Origin: CBDCFV01 sp963664625
GTDB taxonomy: Bacteria > Chloroflexota > Dehalococcoidia > Lucifugimonadales > UBA3495
DNA length: 64,000 nucleotides
Assembly: GCA_963664625.1 (NCBI GenBank)
Contig: OY761541.1
Location: 3,224,001-3,288,000 of the forward strand
Reading direction: 5' to 3'
Every line of letters begins with the position of its first letter. Within the stretch, counting starts at the first letter, position 1. Made by a program: the position numbers and the translations under genes. This document shows, piece by piece, positions 58,969-64,000 of the stretch. Below the pieces are notes generated by a model. That model ran no database searches and was not told where the DNA came from. It saw only the letters and a list, made by a program, of their open reading frames with translations.

Positions 58969-60012
58969 CTACAAGTTGAACTGCGGGGCAACGTAGTCCC
59001 GGTCCTTGACATAGACCTGCAACCGGCACATTTGGGTGTCGCACACTATCAGGCGGTCGGTTGCTTGGTCGAAGATACAGGCGACGGGGAGCCGGAAGTA
59101 GTTCTGGATTTCGGGGTTCTTGACGCGGCGGCGGGCCATCGCCATGTCCGGGTTGGCGTCGAGGGTCATCTGGGCCCATTGAGAAAGGTCGTGGGCATCG
59201 CCTCGGAACCGCGCCACCGGTTGGGCCTCGGGGCTGAACACCACCACCCGTTCGTTCATCCAATCAACCACGTAGACATCCCCGTCCCCGTCCACTGCGA
59301 TGCCGGTTGGATGGTTCAAATCGTTAGGGTTCACCCCGATGTCGCCCACCGTGGCGTGAGCGTAGGGTGTACTGCCGTCCAAGGCCACGCCGGTCTTCTT
59401 GCCTGATCCGAAGGTGAGCAGGTGCTCTCCATCGGGACTGAACTTCTGGACCCGGTGATTGTTCCAGTCGGCCACGTAAACGCAGCCGTTGTTGTCTATG
59501 GCGATTCCCCAAGGCAGGTCCATATCATCCGGGCCGCTGCCCTTCTTCCCAAAGCCACTGATGTATTGACCGTCCTTGGAAAACTTCTGCACCCGGCTGT
59601 TGAGGCTGTTGACAATGAGGACATTGCCGTCTGCGTCGAAGGCAAGACCGGACGGGCCGTGCAGTTGACCTTCTCCAGTCCCCGGCTCGCCCCAACTCTT
59701 CAGGAAGTTGCCTTGGCTGTCGAACACCGAAACTTGGTGGAGCCACTCGTCGGTTGTATAGACGTTGTCGTCGGCGTCTAAGGCCACGGCGGTTAAGTAG
59801 GTAAACCGGCCGATGCCGAATTCCACGATGTACTCGTGGTCCAGGGTCGCCTTGGTGATGCGGGGGTTGTTCCGGCTGGCGACGAACACGGACCCGTCGC
59901 TTCCAACAGCAACGCCAATGGGTTGGCTGAACCCCTTGCCGGTAGTTTGCCTCATGCCTACGTTGTGGCTGTATTGCCAGCAGCGTCCGGAACCTACTGT
60001 GACTAAGGACAT
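58969..60012 (-). CDS. NHL-repeat beta-propeller protein
   Basis: A 347-residue NHL propeller. Blades repeat a pattern of GxAVDxxGxVYVxD followed by NxRVQKFSxDG: PIGVAVGSDGSVFVASRNNP, GPSGLAFDADGNVLIVNSLN, PWGIAIDNNGCVYVADWNNH and PTGIAVDGDGDVYVVDWMNE. Usually six blades; five to six can be counted. No signal peptide. NHL proteins of this sort bind ligands or act as lyase-like propellers. ATG 60012. The coiled-coil gene follows on the same strand. Confidence 0.87.
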   Translation of the reverse strand: MSLVTVGSGRCWQYSHNVGMRQTTGKGFSQPIGVAVGSDGSVFVASRNNPRITKATLDHEYIVEFGIGRFTYLTAVALDADDNVYTTDEWLHQVSVFDSQGNFLKSWGEPGTGEGQLHGPSGLAFDADGNVLIVNSLNSRVQKFSKDGQYISGFGKKGSGPDDMDLPWGIAIDNNGCVYVADWNNHRVQKFSPDGEHLLTFGSGKKTGVALDGSTPYAHATVGDIGVNPNDLNHPTGIAVDGDGDVYVVDWMNERVVVFSPEAQPVARFRGDAHDLSQWAQMTLDANPDMAMARRRVKNPEIQNYFRLPVACIFDQATDRLIVCDTQMCRLQVYVKDRDYVAPQFNL

Positions 60013-60061
60013 GTCAGCCCTCCGAATTAGATATTCCTATGTTGGCCCCTGCCTGCCCCAG

Positions 60062-60096
60062 TGGATACCCGCCTACGCGGGTAAGACGGGAAGGGG
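60062..60096. repeat. Short palindromic repeat (GATACCCGC variant)
   Basis: GTGGATACCCGCCTACGCGG then GTAAGACGGGAAGG, with compensated arms (TACCCGC/GCGGGTA). A separate CCCCCGT/ACGGGGG hairpin at 60112-60129 lies between it and the DUF1800 stop. Confidence 0.65.
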
Positions 60097-60146
60097 CGCG
60101 GGTAATATCCGCCCCCGTGGAGACGGGGGACGAGAAGAGGGCCGGT

Positions 60147-61547
60147 CTAGCCGAACTGGTACTCGGTGGTTGCGCCGACCAAGGCCAGCATTTCCCCGAC
60201 CCGGGTGCCGGAGGCGGCTTCATCGTTCCAGTCCAAGTCTCCGCCGATGTTGGCGTGTTCGAGCAATTGGCGGCGGGTGTCGTCTCCCAACTCCAGGAAG
60301 CCAACCGACTCCAGGGAGGCGTCAACCAGTTGCTCAGGGGTTACAACGCCCTCATCTTTGAAGCGTTGGATAATCGTTTGCACGCCGGGCATGGCGGTGT
60401 CGGCCACCCGGTCGGCGACGAAGTTAATTCGCGCCAGCAGGGAGCCGCTGTTTATCCACTCGGCGCCTGTCTGCCATCCCTCAACACTCGGCGGGTCCAG
60501 GAGCGACTGGCCCATGTAGCTGGTTTCAGGGCCAAGCTTGGTCATGCTGGGCTCGGGGTATTGATATGCGCCCACAAGTTTCAAGGTGCTGGCGACAACC
60601 TCCAGCGGGCTTTTGATCTTGGCGTACCGCGCGTTCTTGAAGAAGTCGGAGTTGAACATGGTCCGCAGGACGGCCTTGATCTCGTAGCCAGACTCGACGA
60701 AGCTGTCCATCATCACATCCAGGGCTGCTTCGTCCCGGGCCGGCTCGATGGTCCAAGCGGGCACCTGCACCTCGTCGGCGACGAAGAAGTTGTACAAGTG
60801 CCGGCAGATGAACCGTGCCGTGGCCGGCTGTTGCACCACGATGTCGATAATGTCTTCTCCGTTGAACGGGCCGGTATGACCCAGAAAAGACTTTTCCGTG
60901 TCGTCGTGGTCTTCCGGCAAGTAGTCGAATCGCCAAGGGAACCGTCCGTAGGGGCGGCGGGGAAGCTTGGGCTGGATGGTCCAGCCGGTGAAGGCGCGGG
61001 AGGCTTCGCGGACGTCGACCTCGGTGTAGTTGCTTACGCCCATAGAAAAGAGTTCCAACAGTTCCCGGCCCCAGTTTTCGTTGACCGAGTCCCGGTGGTT
61101 CTCGTTGTTGTCCAGCCAGTAGATCATGGCGGGGTTCCTGGCTACCTCTACCAGCAGGTCGCGGTAGTTGCCCATGCCGTGCCTGCGCAGCATGACTATC
61201 TGTTCCAGCATCTGGTCGCAGTTGTCGACCTTGGAGTTGCCGGTGGCGAAGACGTGGTGCCAGAAGAGGGTCATCTTTTCTTCAAGGGGCCTTTTGGTGG
61301 TGAGCATGTTGAAGAGCCAGGTGTATACCCCGACGAAGGGCTGGCCGCCGGGCAGCAGGACACCGGGCTGGTAGCGCAGCAGCAGCGCCGATTTGCCGGC
61401 GGGAAGGTTGTCGGGGGGATTGACAAGCTCCTCCACCGTGGCCTCGTATCCCTTGGCTGTGTAGTATTCAAGCTCCTCTCGTGTCGAGCCGAAGCCGGCG
61501 CGGCGCAGCAGGTGGGCCATTAGAGCAAGGTCTTCTTTATGCGACAT
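60147..61547 (-). CDS. DUF1800-family protein
   Basis: A 466-residue protein of the DUF1800 family, opening with LALMAHLLRRAGFGSTREEL and containing LFWHHVFATGNSKVDNCDQM, WLDNNENHRDSVNENWGREL, REASRAFTGWTIQPK, and DPPSVEGWQTGAEWINSGSL. The role of the family is unknown; it is usually encoded beside a DUF1501 protein, which is not found here. No signal peptide is evident. It lies 134 nt upstream of the NHL gene on the same strand, with a repeat element between them. Confidence 0.87.
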   Translation of the reverse strand: MSHKEDLALMAHLLRRAGFGSTREELEYYTAKGYEATVEELVNPPDNLPAGKSALLLRYQPGVLLPGGQPFVGVYTWLFNMLTTKRPLEEKMTLFWHHVFATGNSKVDNCDQMLEQIVMLRRHGMGNYRDLLVEVARNPAMIYWLDNNENHRDSVNENWGRELLELFSMGVSNYTEVDVREASRAFTGWTIQPKLPRRPYGRFPWRFDYLPEDHDDTEKSFLGHTGPFNGEDIIDIVVQQPATARFICRHLYNFFVADEVQVPAWTIEPARDEAALDVMMDSFVESGYEIKAVLRTMFNSDFFKNARYAKIKSPLEVVASTLKLVGAYQYPEPSMTKLGPETSYMGQSLLDPPSVEGWQTGAEWINSGSLLARINFVADRVADTAMPGVQTIIQRFKDEGVVTPEQLVDASLESVGFLELGDDTRRQLLEHANIGGDLDWNDEAASGTRVGEMLALVGATTEYQFG

Positions 61548-61560
61548 ATGGTTACCTCTG

Positions 61561-61613
61561 TCTGAACCACTGATTCGTGTGATTGGGGTGATTTATATGA
61601 TTAAGGGGCGGCT
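61561..61613. repeat. GATTnnnnTGATT element, copy 1
   Basis: TCTGAACCACTGATTCGTGT, then GATT and TGATT-rich steps up to ATGATTAAGGGGCGGC. A matching copy is at 62578-62631, and a weaker one at 62757-62790. Confidence 0.6.
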
Positions 61614-61662
61614 GGTAATCTTTCCCCATCTCCCCCAGGGAGAGGGCCAGGGGTGAGGATCT

Positions 61663-62349
61663 CTAATAAGGCCGGGTGATCTTGGCCACCTCTTTAAGTT
61701 GTTCCATGCTGAACGATGGGGATTGGCAGACCTCGATGGTCTTGCGTTCGTAATCGGCGATGGTGTCTACCATTTCGGGAATCTTGTCGGCTATTTCCAT
61801 GGGTATCGAAGTGACGCCGTGCTTGTCGCCGTGCAGCAGGTCTCCCGTGTTGACGGTGAGGCCGCCCACGGTGACGGGGATGCCTATCTCAACCAGGTGC
61901 ACGTAGGCGTGGGATACGGAGACCTCTTTGGCGAAGAACCGGAACCCCAGGTCGCGCACTTCGTCCAGGTCGCGCACCGTCCCGTCGGTGGCCACGCCGA
62001 CCGCTCCCAGGGCCTTGTGGATGTTGCCTTGCACCTCTCCCCAATAGGCGCCCAAGGGAGGGTTGTCAATGTCGTGGAGCACGATGAACCTGGGCTCGGG
62101 CACCGAAACGATCAAGTCCCACCAGTCCTCACGGGAGACGTTCCTTCCCTCCGGCTGGTTGGCGCTGATGACGCCGGTGACGGCGTAGCCTACCACCGGC
62201 GGGAGGTCATGGAAGACGGACTTTATCTCGGGCAGCATGAATCCCTGGTTCTTTGGCCTGACGTTAAACCCCTCTATGGCGTTGCAGATGCTGGGGCAGT
62301 CGATACCGGCCAGGGCCTTGATGGTTTCGGGACTTACGGTCTTGTACAA
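61663..62349 (-). CDS. RraA-like family protein (4-hydroxy-4-methyl-2-oxoglutarate aldolase type)
   Basis: A 228-residue RraA-fold protein. The signature is GVATDGTVRDLDEVRDLGFR, followed by IPVTVGGLTVNTGDLLHGDK with the acidic residue pair near HGV. Relatives are metal-dependent aldolases/decarboxylases of pyruvate-type ring-cleavage products (HMG aldolase) or regulators of RNase E. Without RNase E context, a catabolic aldolase is likelier, in keeping with the extradiol dioxygenase and ACMSD-like genes. ATG is at 62347-62349. Confidence 0.82.
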   Translation of the reverse strand: MYKTVSPETIKALAGIDCPSICNAIEGFNVRPKNQGFMLPEIKSVFHDLPPVVGYAVTGVISANQPEGRNVSREDWWDLIVSVPEPRFIVLHDIDNPPLGAYWGEVQGNIHKALGAVGVATDGTVRDLDEVRDLGFRFFAKEVSVSHAYVHLVEIGIPVTVGGLTVNTGDLLHGDKHGVTSIPMEIADKIPEMVDTIADYERKTIEVCQSPSFSMEQLKEVAKITRPY

Positions 62350-62369
62350 AGATGCACCTCCAAGGGCGA

Positions 62370-62397
62370 TGGGGGCAGGGACAAGCCCTGCCCCTAC
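62370..62397. repeat. GGGGCAGGG palindrome, half copy
   Basis: GGGGGCAGGGACAAGCCCTG then CCCCTAC forms a near-perfect hairpin (GGGGCAGGG / CCCTGCCCC), related to the left half of 47625-47690. Confidence 0.7.
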
Positions 62398-62484
62398 GCA
62401 TAGTATCCCGCGTTGGCTTACTTGTCCACCGCTGGCCTGCTGGTGGCCTGCCTGCTCCTTTTGTCAGAATCAGAGCCTGCCCTC

Positions 62485-62545
62485 GGGTTGGGAGGGATAT
62501 ACGCATTCGCGGATTCCCGCCTTCGCGGGAATGACGGTAAGGGGG
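62485..62545. repeat. Long-form palindromic repeat, second copy
   Basis: GGGTTGGGAGGGATATACGC then ATTCGCGGATTCCCGCCTTC and GCGGGAATGACGGTAAGG. It shares the extra left arm with 45871-45930 but has ATTCCCGC/GCGGGAAT instead of ATGCCCGC/GCGGGCAT. Confidence 0.75.
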
Positions 62546-62577
62546 ATTTGCCGGATTAGAGGATTTTCAGGATAATG

Positions 62578-62631
62578 TCCGAACCACGGATTCGTCTGAT
62601 TTACCTGATTTGTATGATTAAGCGGCCTGCG
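62578..62631. repeat. GATTnnnnTGATT element, copy 2
   Basis: TCCGAACCACGGATTCGTCT, GATTTACCTGATTTGTATGA, TTAAGCGGC; aligned with 61561-61613 over about 50 bp at most positions. Confidence 0.6.
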
Positions 62632-62808
62632 GTTCCCATGCGTGCTTGTTAAAGTGCGGGAGCAGTTGGGGACGTGCAGGTTGGGGCGCAGGCGTCCTGC
62701 CCCGCTCTTGACTGGGACGGGGATGATGGCGGGCTGGAAGCCCGCGCTCCTAAATCATGGTAATCAGATGAATCACAAAAATCAGAGGTCAAAAGTTAGA
62801 GGTGGGAA

Positions 62809-64000
62809 ATGGCTAGCACGAGCGTAAGTGGGGTAGCTTCGGTCAACCGGTTGGCTCTCTCGACCCAGCAGTTGGACAACACGCTGGTATTGCCGGACGA
62901 TGAGAAACGCCGCATTGAGGACGTGGGGTTCCTGACGGCGATGACGCTCGTCATGCTGGGCAACTACGCTCAAACGGGGCACTTCGGCGGGCCACTGGCT
63001 TACACTCCCTACACTGTCACCACCCACCTGCTGGGGCCGGAACGGGGCGGCTTGAGGTTCGATTACCGGAGGGTCAAACATCCCTACGCCGACAAATTCA
63101 TGCTGGCCGGCGGACACAATGCCCCGGTCACCTACGCCCTATGGATGATCATGGGCGAGGCTTTGGCGAGGAGATACGCGAAGACCGGAGACAGCCGGTA
63201 CTACGTTGACCCCAAGCAGGGGATGATGTCCATCGACGCTCTCGGCTTCCGCAGGGGCATGGGGGCTTTGAAGACGCTGCTACAGGAAAACAATCTTGAA
63301 GACCATCCCCTGATGGCCCAAGCCAAAATAAGGGGGATCAGGGCCCTGGCGGGCCACTCCGAGTCCACCGACCTGACCAATGACGTGAACGGTGGACCGT
63401 CTGGCATTGGGATAGCTACGGCGGCGGGGAAGGCGGCCTTCTGGGACATGGTCGGCGCCCCCGATACGCTCAAGGTAATGGCGATAGAAGGGGAGTTCGC
63501 GCTGACTTCCGGCCATTCCCAGGAAATGAAGACCCAAGCGGTGGCGCAGCAGGTGGGCAAACGGTTGAGGCTGTTGCTTTCGTATAACAACGCCGGTATC
63601 GACGACGAACTGGTAGGCGGCGTGGTCGGGCCCCAATACGAGGATTACAGGCTGCAGGACCAATGGGCCTCCTATGGCTGGAACGTCCTGACTTTGGACA
63701 ATGGCAACGACTACGAGCAAGTGGCAGCGGTGCTCAAGGTGATGGAGGACTGGGACCCGTCCGACGGTCGGCCCATGATCGTGATAGGGCGCACCGTTAA
63801 GGGATGGTGGCCGGGCGCAGAGAATGGCAACGTGCCTGGCTACGGGGAGCAAATCGTCAGCCATCATAGCCATCCTTATGGGTTCGCAATGAACGGCGAC
63901 TACTTCCAAGCCTTGGCAGGCACTTTCGAGAGCCGGTTCGGCGTGGAGTTTCACGGCGTTCGGGATGGAGCGATTTCCGATAACCGCGAACGTCTGATCC
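62809..64000 (+). CDS. Transketolase-like thiamine-diphosphate enzyme, N-terminal part (cut by window end)
   Basis: The frame is open from ATG 62809 to the window edge, 397 residues. The N-terminus has LTAMTLVMLGNYAQTGHFGG (substrate-site region), then MLAGGHNAPVTYALWMIMGE, and a central NGGPSGIGIATAAGKAAFWD. The ThDP motif region reads KVMAIEGEFALTSGHSQEM with LLLSYNNAGIDDEL as the N-side, so the usual GDG is IEGE. This may be a transketolase-like relative rather than a standard pentose-phosphate transketolase. GAGGTGGGAA serves as ribosome site. The C-terminal half lies outside the window. Confidence 0.8.
   Translation, partial: MASTSVSGVASVNRLALSTQQLDNTLVLPDDEKRRIEDVGFLTAMTLVMLGNYAQTGHFGGPLAYTPYTVTTHLLGPERGGLRFDYRRVKHPYADKFMLAGGHNAPVTYALWMIMGEALARRYAKTGDSRYYVDPKQGMMSIDALGFRRGMGALKTLLQENNLEDHPLMAQAKIRGIRALAGHSESTDLTNDVNGGPSGIGIATAAGKAAFWDMVGAPDTLKVMAIEGEFALTSGHSQEMKTQAVAQQVGKRLRLLLSYNNAGIDDELVGGVVGPQYEDYRLQDQWASYGWNVLTLDNGNDYEQVAAVLKVMEDWDPSDGRPMIVIGRTVKGWWPGAENGNVPGYGEQIVSHHSHPYGFAMNGDYFQALAGTFESRFGVEFHGVRDGAISDNRERLI

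Larger units (their letters stand above)
62350..62808. other. Repeat-rich intergenic stretch
   Basis: No gene is supported. It carries a half-length GGGGCAGGG palindrome (62370-62397), a long-form palindromic repeat (62485-62545), a GATTnnnnTGATT element (62578-62631) and a weak relative at 62757-62790. Short proteins can be read across it, but they translate the repeats. Confidence 0.65.

Noticed and set aside
60039..61523. 494-residue plus-strand open frame over the DUF1800 gene
   Set aside because: Antisense to a gene matching DUF1800 across its length.
1..64000. tRNA, rRNA or prophage genes
   Set aside because: I saw no cloverleaf with a TTCGANNC arm, no rRNA-like conserved blocks and no integrase, transposase or phage structural proteins; a covariance-model scan would settle tRNAs.

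Overview
The window is a GC-rich, densely coded bacterial segment that looks chromosomal, with about 51 convincing protein genes, no rRNA or tRNA that I can see, and no phage or transposase genes. Gene content suggests a heterotrophic Chloroflexota bacterium, most likely a SAR202 / Dehalococcoidia-type lineage. The grounds are oligopeptide-type binding lipoproteins with the EKEVIKEV stalk, many amidohydrolases, flavin and molybdenum oxidoreductases, and a corrinoid methyltransferase system. The lineage is inference; the families are visible in the sequence.

Layout. 1-10000: an almost unbroken minus-strand run containing a corrinoid-dependent methyl-transfer set (URO-D-type methyltransferase, corrinoid protein, a small Cys protein, a 2Fe-2S/ASKHA corrinoid activator, a homocysteine S-methyltransferase). 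It is interleaved with a 13-unit coiled-coil repeat protein, a DUF433/DUF5615 module, a DUF4268 protein and HicAB. 10000-31960: mixed-strand catabolic genes. These include a flavin monooxygenase, a CoxL-like molybdenum subunit, an extradiol dioxygenase, amidohydrolases, an ASST-like propeller, an Asp-box protein, SDRs, a TauE exporter, a luciferase-like enzyme, a nitroreductase, a Nudix hydrolase and a secreted subtilase. 32080-37310: DsbA-like, CinA-like, M19 dipeptidase, MFS and FG-GAP lipoprotein genes.

37400-54500: three paralogous ABC importer cassettes (binding lipoprotein, DppB-type permease, DppC-type permease), none with an ATPase gene. Each has the same promoter pattern (TTGAC[AT], 17 bp, TAGnnT) and a stem-loop between the lipoprotein and the first permease. 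Between cassettes 2 and 3 lie a DEAD-box helicase with an odd 5' end and a formylglycine-generating enzyme/sulfatase pair. 54800-64000: copper amine oxidase, amidohydrolase, MOSC protein, another tail-anchored coiled coil, NHL-repeat protein, DUF1800 protein, RraA-like protein and a transketolase-like gene cut by the window edge.

Intergenic DNA holds several dispersed palindromic repeat families (an ATTCCCGC/GCGGGAAT element, a 133-bp element, a GGGGCAGGG palindrome, a GATTnnnnTGATT element). One copy of the first family is apparently read through in frame by the helicase gene. Taken together, the genes fit uptake of peptides or similar solutes and oxidative, hydrolytic and demethylating breakdown of complex organic matter. 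The least explained pieces are the small Cys protein inside the corrinoid operon, the repeat-rich tail-anchored coiled-coil family, and the ATPase-less importer cassettes with shared regulation.
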